Source of the DNA: Ganoderma boninense
Taxonomy: Eukaryota > Basidiomycota > Agaricomycetes > Polyporales > Polyporaceae
Direction: 5' to 3'
DNA: 64,000 bases
Assembly: GCA_002900995.3 (NCBI GenBank)
Contig: CM035309.1
Span: forward strand, 1,494,389 to 1,558,388
In this document: positions 50,492-62,055 of the stretch, in pieces
Numbering within the stretch: position 1 is the first letter of the stretch
Layout of the letters: every line of letters starts with the position of its first letter
Notes under the pieces: generated by a model
Databases searched by the model: none
The model's input: only the letters and a program-made list of their open reading frames with translations
What the model was told of the DNA's origin: nothing
Position numbers and translations under genes: made by a program

Positions 50492-52211
50492 TCACCGCAG
50501 ACTTAGCATGACCCGGTCCGTCCTCCGGATGACCTGCAATGCAAGATGAGCAGCGAGACTAGAGACTGTTAACGACGAAGCAAGTACCTCGTGGATATCC
50601 GGACGCTCCGCAGGCTTGACCTTGAGCATACAGTCAATTAGGTCTCTTAGACCTTGCGAGTAAGCCGATGCGGGATGCTTGTACTGCGCGCCCATGACGG
50701 CCATTGCGATTGAGCCGCCCTGCTCCGTCGTCTGCGTGTTCTCGAACGGTGAATGTGAGTACGCGAGCGCGAAGAGCGTGCAGCCGAGCGACCATATGTC
50801 GACCTTCTCGTCGAGGGTCACGCCTGTCTTGACGTCGAATAGCTCTGGGGCGCGGTACGCCATCGTGCTTTGCTCCGCAGCGATGTCCTGCTGGAGGAGG
50901 GCCTGCGAGCGATTCTCGATGTTCACGCGCGCCTTCATCGTGCTCCCGAAGTCCATGAGGATCGGCTTGCCTTCGTCCGAGATCATGACGTTCCTGCGAC
51001 GCCACCCGTGGTCAGCGACCTGGAGGCTCCGCGAAGAAAGACCGGACAGGAGACACAATTGCACACGTACCCAGGCTTCAGATCGCGATGAGCGTAAGGC
51101 ACAAGCTCGGTCTCCCCGGCGCGCCCGTTCCCATTCACGTGCTGTATCCTCTCCAACTCCTCGTCCCCGTCGAAGATCGGCTCATTTTCCAAGCCATTGC
51201 CTAGCGACCTGTCTTTCGACATGAGCGGGACCTTCGAGCTGCTGCTGCCTGCTCCGTGGTATGAGTAGCCACCATCGGCATCTCCTTCCGGTTGTGGGAA
51301 CATCTGATCGTCCTCGTCACCCGAGAGGGAATTGCGAGGAGAATTGGGTGCAGATGGTGCGTGCCGGGACTGGTTTGGGCGTGAGGCGAACGCATCGGTC
51401 TTGGAGCCTACGGGTGCACGGTACGCATGCATAGCACGAATAGCTTCGCAGGTGCCCATGAAGTAGCGCAACATTTCGGTCTCGGAAAAGTGGGTGTTGT
51501 TGATAGAGTTGGCATTGATCGCGTCTTGGAGGTTGCCCCGCTGGAGAGTCGGGGACGCGGGCTGAGGGGCGGTTTCGGACCGGAGTGACACTGGGGCTCA
51601 CCTTGTAGAGGGGTAGGAAGAGGTAGACGACTTGGCCGTCGCCGTTAGGGTCTTGGACTACTGCTGAATCCTTCGTGTGTGGGAATACGATGAGGCGACG
51701 AACCAGGTCAGATGCCATGTTACACTCACAAGTATTCGAATAATGTTGGGATGCCTTCATGGACTCCAATGAGAAGACTGCGAGCGCGCCGTGTAGTGCT
51801 CGGAACTCACTTAAAACGCCTGTAAGCTTCGACTTCTCGCATCGCTTGCCTGACGTCCTCCTGACCGCTAGGGCAATCGAATCTTCTTGAGCGCGAATTG
51901 CCTCTGTAGAGAACTTGAGCACGGTTGAGAAAGCAACTGTAAAGTCACGATTGCGCACCCCGCTGTGCTCATCCTGAGCGAGGTAGACGAACGAGAACCC
52001 TCCCTCTCCCAGAACCCGGATGATTTTGACTAGAGAGCCTAACTTCAAGGCCATGCCACCCAATTACAGGCAACTGGAACTCACATGTTCTTCCATTGAT
52101 CTTGACTTTGGCTGATTGCTGGCATACACATGACGAAAGGGCCCAGAACGCGTCCTTGACTTGGTACTTGATACCCTCGAGGGTATGCATGAGTTGTGGC
52201 GGGAGCGACAT
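50492..52211 (-). CDS. ENV7: ENV7/STK16-type serine/threonine kinase (NAK family), frame broken once
   Basis: Exons 52211-52085, 52029-51959, 51903-51811, 51754-51730, 51670-51602, 51540-51071, 50993-50588, 50533-50492; about 434 aa. Motifs: KIIRVLGEGGFSFVYLA glycine loop, RQFALKKIRLP lysine, AHRDLKPGNVMI catalytic loop, MDFGSTMKARV, and STMAYRAPELFDV. The N-terminal ALSSCVC cysteines fit palmitoylation, as in vacuolar Env7 and animal STK16. A disordered insert of about 110 residues (Ser/Asn/Asp-rich) precedes the catalytic loop. Exon 3 reads KKIRLP then, one base out, SGQEDVRQAMREVEAYRRFK; its 93 nt do not fit the flanking phases, so an extra T (or two missing bases) sits near 51868-51871. 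Exon 4 is only 25 nt. Confidence 0.87.
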
Positions 52212-52575
52212 GCGGGGCTTATAGCAAAGTGCGGAAGAGGGCAGCGTGGAAGGATGAGGGGCGAACACGACAGTGGTGTCCTGTGAAAAGCAGAGCCTTG
52301 ACGCTGTTCTCGCAGGACGGACGGCGCAGCGCAACGGCGCACAGTGCTGCACTGTCTGGGTCGGCCCGTGCTGCGCCCGTCCGATAGGCGCCGACGCTCA
52401 CCTGGGCGTCTGTCTTCGCGCGTGTTTGTTCGTTCGCCACAGCCGCGTCTGCGACTCGTCCTTGTTCTTAGCCACCACCCTCTGGTGACCCCCTCGACCT
52501 CGAGCCTCCCCTTTGTCCACTTTCTGGAGCTCTATTTTCTCGGTTGACTCTGTTGCTACTATTTACTGCCTGATT
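52212..52575. other. Divergent promoter region ENV7 / NIPA-like
   Basis: 364 bp between opposing start codons. No ORF of interest. CT-rich tracts flank the right-hand start. Confidence 0.5.
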
Positions 52576-54665
52576 ATGGCCGAGCAAGCGGGCTCCACGA
52601 TTGTCGCTCCCACACCCACCGCCGTGAAGCCTCCTTCCTCTGACAAGTCTTACAAAGTCCGTCTTCGCCCTTTCAACTTTCACGACAACGTGGACTGACA
52701 CGAAGACGTTAGCGTAAGGCGGAAGATGCTATACAAATCCTCGATGAAGCTGTCGGACCCCGCACCCCCCCTTCGGCAGCCATCAGTCAACCACCACTCA
52801 AGCGATTACGCACCTCGCGCTCAGTTTACTCCATAATGTCTACCTTCGGCAACAAGAAGGACTCCAATCCGTACGTTGACTCTCCAACGAAGGTGGCGAG
52901 TGCATTTTTTTCAACGCATGCGATTCCCAGGGCGACCCCGTCAGACAATTTGGACGGTTTGTCGAAAACCGCACCGCACCTATTCGCCATCCTTTCCCGC
53001 ACTGCCAACCGTACTCGAAAGGCGCTTCCATTCCGATTCAATCAGTCCGCAAAGCGCAGCTCACCCTCTACCCCCTCCACGAGTGATTATCGCCCGTCGT
53101 CCACATCCTCGTTCCTTACCCGCCTATCCACATACAAGCTCACCACATACGGCAACAAACCACCTGCTATCGACGCCGTGGCCGCGGCGAAATGTGGCTG
53201 GGTGAACGATGGGAAGGACCGCTTGGTGTGTGGACTCTGTGGCGTCTCATGGGTTGTTGCCGGTCGGGACGGCATGACTCGCGACGCTGGTATGTTGGGA
53301 TACTTGAAAGAGGTAGGTCGCTACTAACTATAGATCGAAAACAGCAAATGCTCTGGTAGAGAAGCAACGTGTTCAACTGGTCGAAGCGCACAAAGATGGT
53401 TGTCCGTGGAAGACACGCCAATGTGATGGTACGTTCATCGTCCTGGGTGAGAGCTCTTGTGCTCAATCGTCCGCGGTAGAGTCCATCTATTGCATACCAT
53501 TGCAAGCCCCTCTTCCTACTATTCGGGAAATCAAGTCTCGCGCTTCTTTGCTCGAGACGGTGATGAAAGGCGTGGAGATCAAGCACCCCCTCGTACGTTG
53601 TATTTTTGGAAGCGTCCTGCACACACCCTAAATCGATTCGTCCAGACTTCCTCTCAAGTCCAGTCGTCGGTCTCAATAGTCCGCTCCGTGTCGTTGTCAA
53701 AGTCAACTCTTCCTATGCCTGATGATGGGCCCACTTCACCTGTAGAAGAATCCGCATCAAGGGCGGTGCCTCCTCGGGTCGAGCCCTCGGAGACGTCAAT
53801 ATTAACAGCTCTTTTCGGATGGTCCATCCTTCCACCGACACCGCCAGAACCTACCAAGGGTCCGTTGTCATTTTCTCGTGCAGGATCCTCGGTCTCTGCC
53901 GCTCCATCACAGAGTGTCGCGTCCTGCGCAACATCGATGCCACCCCGAGAAAGCACTCCGTCACCACGCTCGGCCCGGAACTCCATGCGCGTTTCGACCG
54001 CGAACTCTCTGCTGTCGCAGCACTCGGTGGGAAGTGGTGTCGCCCTCCCGGATGCTACGCTCTCCACTGTCCGCTCTGTCAACGGCGAGTCGGGCTGTGG
54101 GCATTCCTGCCTAAGCCGACGGATGAGGATGACTCGATAACAGGTGGTTCCCCTCCGCAGACGAACGGCGACCCTAACTCGAAGGAGAAAGCCCAGCCAC
54201 AGCGCCAGCTCGACGTTCTGCGCGAGCACCGCCCGTACTGCCCGTTTGTCGTCCGCTCGACCATACTCCCCACATTCTCCGCCCCGTCCCCGGCGGCGGT
54301 CCAGGCACGGGACCATCGACGGTCGACGTCGGTTGCGTCGATGGCAAGTGTGAACAGCTTGACGAGCCAGGGAACCACGCAGCCTGGAGCAGTCGAGGGT
54401 TGGCGGGCGGTCATGGCGGTCCTGTCGCGGTACGGGAATGTGCAGAGGCAGCGGCTTGGTATAAGCCGTGCTGCGGACGGACGTGAGGAGGGGACGACTG
54501 AGGAAATGGATGAGGGGAACTCGGTCGAGGCAATGGTGGCTGAGGTGAAGAGCCGCGGGGTACGTCGATTTCCGTCTTGCTCTAAGAACGTTGGTATGCA
54601 GTATTGACCTTCTTTCTTATCAGGGGAAGGACTTGCTGAAATACGTGAAGGGTCTTCTGAGCTGA
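52576..54665 (+). CDS. C3HC zinc-finger protein of the NIPA/ZC3HC1/Rsm1 family, frame broken once
   Basis: Exons 52576-52656, 52713-53289, 53345-53428, 53480-53592, 53646-54559, 54624-54665; about 594 aa. Zinc module 1 is CGWVNDGKDRLVCGLCGVSW with EAHKDGCPW across introns. Module 2 is HCPLCQRRVGLWAFLP with EHRPYCPF. The family includes human NIPA, a nuclear-basket protein and F-box-like factor, and S. pombe Rsm1, involved in mRNA export. PPLKRLRTSRS in exon 2 looks like a nuclear localisation signal. In exon 5 the frame changes between PDATLS and HCPLCQ: one base, probably C, is missing at about 54063-54065. With it, the exon length fits its donor phase. A Ser/Thr/Pro-rich linker separates the modules. 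Confidence 0.87.
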
Positions 54666-55518
54666 TGAACACTGGATGTTTGGACTTTGCATTGGGACTT
54701 GATTGTACTCATGTGGCAATGGCCCCGGACCTAACCTCTCGTCTGTATCGCATTCATCCGTACCCCACTCACGATGTCTTCTTGGCGTAAGCTTGGACAC
54801 ACCAGGCATTATTGAGGTTTTAGTAATGAGGATCGGACACGAATGGGTCTCTTACCGTATGGGTCTAGCCTCAAAGCTAGCGCTTCGCGTATCGAAGACA
54901 CCTCGTCTTCTTAATATTTCAGGTATTGCCCGGAAGGCCAATGGAATAAGGCACTTCCTTTCCGCGGTACGAGAGGTCTTACGGTACAACAAGTATGTTT
55001 GGAGGAAATCGGAGGGCAATTTCTAATATTTGTCAACGGGTTCGCATCAGCCTGAGCTTCCTGCCCGCTTTGACTTGGGCTCGTCGACACTGTGCATCGC
55101 CACATTGAATTCAGGTCAGGATCAAGTAGGGCAATTTCGGATCGAAAAGCTCCGTTGTTTCTGGAGGTTGTCGTGGCAAGAGTCGAGCGCAACATATGGG
55201 TAGGGATCCGTGCAAACCTTGGCCCTTGGGTGGCCGTTGAGTAGTTTGCATCCGATGGTGGCCCTGAGCGAGCGAGCGGCAATCTGGAGAGGAAGCCGAT
55301 TGGAGCACTGCCGCCTGGCGCCTGTTTCGTGGAGACCTGGATTGCCCCTGGCAGAAGAGCAGAGCACAGGCAGCCACGCTCCGGTGTCAGAGCTCAGTCT
55401 CTCCTCATGACCGCCGTCTGATACTCCTCCGTCATCGCCCGTCCCCCCATCTACCAGCCTGCGCAGCCGGCTCTTCTCCTTCTCTTCTCTCTATCTTCTC
55501 TACTGTCGGTTTTTCCTA
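54666..55518. other. Intergenic region NIPA-BSD2
   Basis: 853 bp with no recognisable gene. The right end is CT-rich and is probably the BSD2 leader. Confidence 0.45.
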
Positions 55519-57052
55519 ATGGCTCCCTCTTATGCGCCCCTCCCCAACCCACGCTATGCTCCTGAGGATGCTCAGCGTGAGCTTGAGGACGCGTTCGACT
55601 CAGACGACGAAGGCCATGATGCTTCTGAGAACACTCCTCTGGCCTATACGATGCAGACGGCGAGAATGCTGCCCCCCCGGACAGACTCTCACCACGCCCC
55701 TCTAGACGCGGACTTCCCTTCCCCACTTCCGACCCCGCAGACCGTGCCCCCGGGCACATACGACTTCGAGCGGGACCGCGATTACGATTATCCGCCACCC
55801 GGCTCTCCCCCGAGTCCGTCTGCTCGTGCCCTTCCCAACGATATCGGCAACTCGAATGGTCACGTCCCCACTTCACCTGCATGGCGCCCGTCTCAACCAG
55901 CCCCACCGAGGCTTTCGTTCTGGAGGAGGGCGGTCGGCGCACTCCTGCCGCAGCATTATGTGCGAGTCCCAACCGAGGATGCGGTGCCATCTGCACCACG
56001 AATCGTTGGCGGTGGCACGGAGAACGATGGAGTGTTCGCCAACGTCAGTGCCAAGCCATCCAGAGGCATCGAGGTCGTCGATAGCAATGGCGAAGTCCAC
56101 ATCGTCCCAGAAGAGGTTCAGAAAGGAGACGCCCCCTGTACGTCTCCCCAGTTCCATGTTTTTAGATCACTTTTGCTTGCACTGGGTGCACCATGTTGCT
56201 GTCTATCTGATACCCACGACGAGTCTGGTGCTCATTATCGCTGACAATGCGCATCCATAGTCGTATGCAGAGGCGCAGGCAGATGCTGTCCCAGCGTACT
56301 GGGAGACCACCGTCCACGCTCCTGCGGCCGCATTGGACCCGAATGCATACATGATCGTCGACGACCTTCCTTCGGGCTCGGTCTTCTCCTTCCTGATGAC
56401 TGCATTCGTCTCCTACTTCTTCCAGTTCGCCGGCTTTGTCCTCACTTACCTCCTGCACACGACCCATGCTGCAAAGTACGGCTCCCGCGCCGGCCTAGGC
56501 ATTACCCTCATCCAATACGGGCTCATTCAGTACGGGAGCGGTCTCAAGGCAAACAACAGTACTGTCATGGACGACCAGCCGACGACCCTGGCTGAGGAGA
56601 TCATGCGATGGAACACGACGAGACACCACCACCATCCGATGCCCACTGACACGCCGTTCAACATGACTGATCTCTCCATATACAACGCGACGGATCCTAA
56701 TAACCCGATGCTGGACCTCGACACGCAGTTCGCGGTGACATCCCGCGACTGGATCGCGCTGATCCTGATGACGATCGGTGCGTATAAACCGCTTCCCTGT
56801 GATATGTTCATCCGCGTTCTCTCCGTCTGACTAAATGCGCGATGCCCTCTTGACCTTGTCATAGGCTGGTTCCTGTTGCTCTCGTCCTGCGTGGGATTCT
56901 ACCGCGTGAAGCGCTGGGAGACATCTATCAGGGCGGCGTCGATGCCGGAGGAACCTGTCACGGAAGAGCAACGCGCGCACGACGAGCAGGTTCGGCGCAA
57001 CATCGAGATCGCGTTCGGCTTTGCGGACCTCAGCGACGGCAGCGGTGACCAG

Positions 57053-57083
<31 letters not shown>

Positions 57084-57154
57084 GCGAGTCCCAGGAGCTC
57101 TCGGAGGCCGAGCTGCGGCTGACGCGGACGTTGCAAGCCGCCGGCCTTCTGTAG
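55519..57154 (+). CDS. BSD2: BSD2/NDFIP family membrane adaptor, exon 1 one base out of phase
   Basis: Exons 55519-56137, 56261-56777, 56865-57154; about 475 aa. The N-terminus is Pro/Asp-rich and disordered with PY-like motifs (APSY, VPAY) that recruit Rsp5/Nedd4 ubiquitin ligases in the family. Three membrane spans follow: SVFSFLMTAFVSYFFQFAGF, the AGLGITLIQYGLIQYGSG segment, and DWIALILMTIGWFLLLSS, then a cytosolic tail. Bsd2 sorts metal transporters to the vacuole. Exon 1 ends GDAPC in phase 1, but exon 2 (SYAEAQADAVPAYWETTV) needs phase 0. One extra C in the C-run 56132-56136 explains it. The C-terminal tail has 11 consecutive glutamines (57050-57082). Confidence 0.85.
57050..57082 (+). 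repeat. CAG/CAA repeat (polyglutamine)
   Basis: Eleven consecutive Gln codons, mixed CAG and CAA, in the C-terminal tail of the BSD2-like protein. Likely to vary in length between strains. Confidence 0.9.
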
Positions 57155-59020
57155 TATCAAGCTGCTTCAGAAGCTGACCGCCCGGATGTGGTCTCGCTGC
57201 GCGCTGACGTGGCTCTAAGGGGTTGATGATCACGACGATGATGTTGTATGTATTGGTATTGTTGCTTCCGGCCTCAATGATCGAGCGGACGTGCTCTCGA
57301 GCGCGATGAAGGGGGTGCTTGAAAAAGGTGGTGATACCGTATACGTATGAACACTTATCGTTATTCTTTTGGTCTTGGCGAAGATCTGTCATTTCTTCCC
57401 CACCAAGTATACCGCACTTTTTTCTCCTTCCCTTCTTGTGGGCTTCTTCTCGTTCTCTTCGGTTGGGGACCACAGCCCTTTCGCATCCCGGTTGTATGCG
57501 TAATCGGTGCATTTATGTGTAATTTATTGGATGACACGCACACTCGCACTTCCTCGGATGCCCTTCTTAGCTCCAACGTTTAATGAATTCGTCTGCCGGT
57601 TCCACTGGTTCTATTTACTCCTTTTGACAGTGCAGATCGTCGATCCGGTCCAGGTTACTGGTGAGTGTTGTCCGCTTACTATACCCGTGCAGTTCATTCG
57701 CTTACGTCGGCGAAGTGAGTTCCGTAGCCATGGCCTATACTGCAGGCAAGTCCTCGCCATCTTGGTTCGCACAGAGACGTTTGGCCCTCACGGGTTTGGT
57801 TCGTCATGAGCCACCTTGAATTCTCTGGTACGGTTCAACTTGTGGACTGTCTGTCTGATCGCCCTGTTTTTATGATGTGCTAGGACGGAAAGCTTCAGCC
57901 TCCTCCCGCGCCTTCTCCTCGTTGGCTTTGCCAAATGCATCCATATCCATATAGCTTTGGCGTGTCTAGACCCTTCGGTCTTCAGACACCTTCGTACGTA
58001 AAATTCCTCCCTTGGATCGAACTGTAAGCATGTCACCAAACATACAGGCACGATGTTTATTAGCAAATTAACCGACTGGTCGGCTACTTTTCAGGAACCT
58101 ACTTATCTGCAAGCCTTGTCAGGATCCGAATGGTACTACTGGCTACTGCTACTTACGAGGACCCAGTATCAGTATCATTGGCTTGCAGCTAGATTGAGGG
58201 CGAACGTGAACCATATGTGGGCAACGAATCGACAATGATATATGGGCCTCCGAGGTTGACGCGGTTCAAATACTTACATGAATCTGTTCCTTGTCGTTTC
58301 GAAGCGTCGGAGGTTGGTTGTTCCGGATGCTGCTTGAGGCGATCAAAGGCAGCAGACGCAAAACATTAGAGCGTTTCTTTTGACAGCTTTTGACAACTGA
58401 TCCTGAGGTTGTGCAAACAATCCGTCTAATTGTAGGCCACGAGGACGATGAACCCTCCGCCGTCGTTCCTGGCCGAATAGTTCCTACTCCAGCGATGTTC
58501 GCCTCCCTAACCCTAACCTTTAGCGACGAGAACGACTTCTGCTCTGGGGTTCAGGTGAGATTTCAATTCGAGGTTCCTTGAAATCATGCTGACCCTTCGA
58601 GGTATATATCCCGCCAGCAGTCTTCAGACAAGGACATGGGCTCCCCAGTATTATCTCAATCCATACATGTGTCGATGAATGAAGGTGTACTTTACTGAGG
58701 CCTAGAACTTCGCCTCTTGGAACCTGGCTAGGCCATTTGGAGGCAACTTGTCCGAGAGGGGTCCCAAGTCGCCGGCATATCCGATGGTGAAGCTGTCCAT
58801 TCGTTTTCGGCTATCTGTGTAACTCGGTTCAAAGCTCCGGAGGGACGAACCAGCCGAGGCATTGCTCGCCCTCCCACCACACATGATCATTCCTGCTCAT
58901 TCATGGGACATATAAGAAGGATGCAGTAGGTTGTCGTCTCGTAAATCCACACCAGGCTTGTACGGTTATCCCTATCCTCCCTGACCTCGACTCTTCTCAT
59001 AGACTGTGCATCATCACCCA
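57155..59020. other. Intergenic 1.9 kb before the DyP gene
   Basis: No gene supported. The AT content is somewhat higher than in the genes. A short palindrome (CCGACTGGTCGG) lies near 58071. The DyP promoter should lie at the right end; no clear TATA was assigned. Confidence 0.4.
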
Positions 59021-60813
59021 ATGGCTTCCAACGAAGCACCCCTTGATCCGGCCAACGTACAGGGCGATATCCTGTATGTTTTGTCCAGGTTTTCTGCCTT
59101 ATACTCTTGCTTACCCACAGAGCCCCAGTGTCGGCCTCCCGAAGAAGGTTCAGCACTACCTGCTTTTTCAAATCGACGACGATGTGGTCGCGTTCAGAAA
59201 GAAGCTCAACCTCCTGATCCCCCACATCACTACTACTGCCCAAGTCCGGCACGACCGTGCGAAGATTGCCGCTCACAAGAAAGCGGTCGCCGAGCTCGGC
59301 GATGCACCCAAGCTCTTACGGTTGTCCCACATAAACATCGCTTTTTCTCAAGCTGGCCTTGCCAAGGTAGCGATAATTCATTCTGAAGACAAAGGTCGGT
59401 ACTAATATGCTACCGCTTAGTTGGGCATTCATGACAACATTGGCGACTCGGCTTTTACCACTGGGCAGCTGGCCGACGCGAAGAACTTGGGTGATCCCGG
59501 CACCACGATCGACGGCAAGTTCAACCCCCACTGGATGCACGCCTTCAAGCAGCCCATTCACGGACTCGTAATCGTCTCGGGCGAGTCGGAACGTACTGTA
59601 GACGCGACCCATGCCACCGTGTTGGGCATCTTCAACGTCGGTGCCCGGATCACCCTCCACGAGGTTTTTACTCTGAAGGGTGTTGTCCGCCCGGGGGCAC
59701 AGAAGGGCCATGAGCAGTAGGCTTCTACACCAGAATCATATGGACCCTGGATCTGAACCTGACTGTTATTCTCAGCTTCGGCTTCTTGGACGGTATCTCT
59801 CAGCCCGCAGTTAAGGACTTCGATACCAAACCTAACCCCGGCCAGAAGACTGTACGCCAGGGTGTCATTCTTTGTGGCCGCGAGCACGACGTGGACGCAA
59901 ACGACAACGACAAGCCAATCTTCCGCCCTCAGTGGGCGTTGGACGGAAGCTTCCTTGCCCTCCGATACCTCTTCCAGCTTGTCCCGGAGTTTGACAGCTT
60001 TTTGAAGGAGAGTGCGGACCCGTTGAAGGGTCTCACCGCCGACCTCCTTGGTGCCCGTCTTTTTGGCCGATGGAAGAGCGGTATGTGAACGATTGCAGAA
60101 ACTAGTCGAAACATGCTCACTGGATTGTTATCAGGTGCGCCTGTTGACCTCTTCCCCCTCAACGACAATCCAGAGGCAGGCCGCGACCCTCTTCAGAACA
60201 ATAACTTTCAGTACGACTTTCCCGACGACCTCCAAACCCAAGAGCGCTGCCCATTCGCAGCACACACACGCAAGACGAACCCTCGTGCAGATCTCGAGGC
60301 GCTCGGTTATTCCACCGAGAGTAGATATATCATCCGCCGCGGCGTTCCATTTGGGCCGGAAGTGACTGTTGAGGAGGCTTCGAGCGGAAAGACCGAAAAG
60401 GGCCGGTGAGTAAATATCTCTCTCGTTCGAACCTTCCTTTGACGAACGCAATCTAGCGGCCTCATCTTCGTCGCGTATTCGTCCAGTATCACGAACGGCT
60501 TTAAGTTCATCCAGCAAAGTACGTGCCTCGCTTGCTTCCCTCACAAATTCGAGGTTGCTTATCCGTCACGACAGGCTGGTCAAACGATACCGGATTCCCC
60601 ATCGAGAAGCCAGTCACGCCCGGCTTTGACCCCATCGTCGGTCAGAACAACAATGGACCAGATGGGATTGGCCCGCGCTCGATGTCCGGCGCAAATCCCA
60701 AAGACCAGAGGGCGACGCTCTCACTGCCTGTTGAGTGGGTCGTTCCGAGGGGCGGCGAGTACTTCTTCTCGCCCTCCATTCCCGCTCTTCGCAGAACCTT
60801 CGCACTAGCATGA
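59021..60813 (+). CDS. Dye-decolorizing peroxidase (DyP)
   Basis: Exons 59021-59073, 59129-59366, 59421-59716, 59776-60080, 60135-60405, 60457-60518, 60575-60813; 487 aa, every junction in phase. DyPs are heme peroxidases that oxidise dyes and lignin-type phenolics with H2O2. The GxxDG motif is GFLDGISQP (D201, the distal aspartate). The proximal heme histidine is in CPFAAHTRKTNPR (H341), and the distal arginine is in RRGVPFG. VQGDILVGLPKKVQHYLLFQI is the first ferredoxin-fold strand region (in outline). No signal peptide is visible: the protein begins MASNEAPLDPANVQGD, so it would be intracellular unless an upstream exon is missing. It converges with the DUF5648 gene. Confidence 0.94.
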
Positions 60814-61438
60814 AACTTTGCCGCTTGGGATCCACCTTGCGATATCTCCTTGTATTTATGTCTGCGAATATACGTTTAGTTCTGAGAAACCCAGTGCCAC
60901 TATTCCGAGGAGCACTCCATATTACTCTTTAGTACGCTTAGAACGTACGAAATATAGGCCCCGGATTCAGGTTCCGTCGATATCAGTCCGCGCTGTAAAC
61001 TGACTCAGTGCCTAATTAAGCACGTAGGCTGTGTTAGTGCTGACCAGGTGCAGACTGAGCTATGGGCCGGAATCGAGGTAAGACGTTCGATATCAGCCAG
61101 GCACGCGTAAGCTTAAAGGGTATATTTCAATCGCTTCGAACAACTGCTGTTATTTCAAGTTTCAAAGTGTTACACCTACCTGTTATTTGCCCGATGAGGC
61201 TGAAGCCAAGTAAGATACAGCAGAACTCGAGAGTAAAGACTGGCAGTTCATGCAAACTACAATGGAGACGAGTGCCTCTTGTCCGCACTCGAAGAGGCTA
61301 GCGGAAGCGACCTGAGCTCACACCGCTTCATCTGAGACCCTCCCACCATGGATAATCTGGTTCGGAAGCATGGAGCTAATTCAACTTCATGCCCCAGTCA
61401 GTGCTGGACGCCTCTAGCACACAACAGAAAAGCGTACC
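60814..61438. other. Convergent 3' region DyP / DUF5648
   Basis: 625 bp of 3' flank with no gene supported. Confidence 0.45.
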
Positions 61439-62055
61439 TCAGGCCTGAGGGTTAACATAGGCTGCGATGCCCTCCAAGGTGTATCCGAGGTTGTTCACCG
61501 CGTTGTCCTTCTCCTCCGCGTTCGCCGTGTAGAAGTGGTCCCTCGTCTTCCCCTTGTACATCCGGTAAAGCGGCACAGTACCGCAGAGCGGCGTCTCGTA
61601 CACGTATCCCGTAATGCCCTCCTCGACGTAGCCGAGGCTGGCGGCCGCGGTGTCGCGCTCGCTGGCAGACATTGTGTAGAAGTGGTCGTCTGCGGCCGGG
61701 CTGTAGAGGCGGTAGAACGGGATCGTGATCGGGGTCTGCTCGGGGTGGATCTGCGCGGCGTCGCCCTCTTGGTGGTACCCCAGAGCGGTGACCGCGTTCT
61801 GCATCTCGGCAGAGTTGGTGGTGTAGAAGTGGTCGTTGACCGAGGCTTTGAAGGCACGGAGCAGGGGGGTGGTGGGGTACCAGCAGGTGCGGCGCTGTAA
61901 GAGAGCGGATCGTTACGGTTGGTCAGCGAAATGTTATAAGGGGGGCATACTTGGATGGCTCTTACCTGGAGACTGGCAGCCGCAGCGGGCTCGGGGTGGG
62001 CCTGGACGGCGGAGACGATGGCAGAAATGAAGGCGGCGGCAAGAGTGAACTTCAT
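61439..62055 (-). CDS. Secreted DUF5648 repeat protein
   Basis: Exons 62055-61966 and 61894-61439; 181 aa. The N-terminus is a classic signal peptide: MKFTLAAAFISAIVSAVQA, with cleavage probably before HPEP. The mature part has three tandem units of about 45 residues, each with DHFYT, an Ala/Glu helix, and LGYxxEG: DHFYTTNSAEM...LGYHQEG, DHFYTMSASER...LGYVEEG, DHFYTANAEEK...LGYTLEG. Each unit is preceded by a P(L/F)YR(L/M)Y-type strand. This is the DUF5648 (PF18885) pattern found in secreted fungal and bacterial proteins. The biochemical role is unknown, with cell-wall or extracellular binding suggested by context in other species. Confidence 0.9.
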
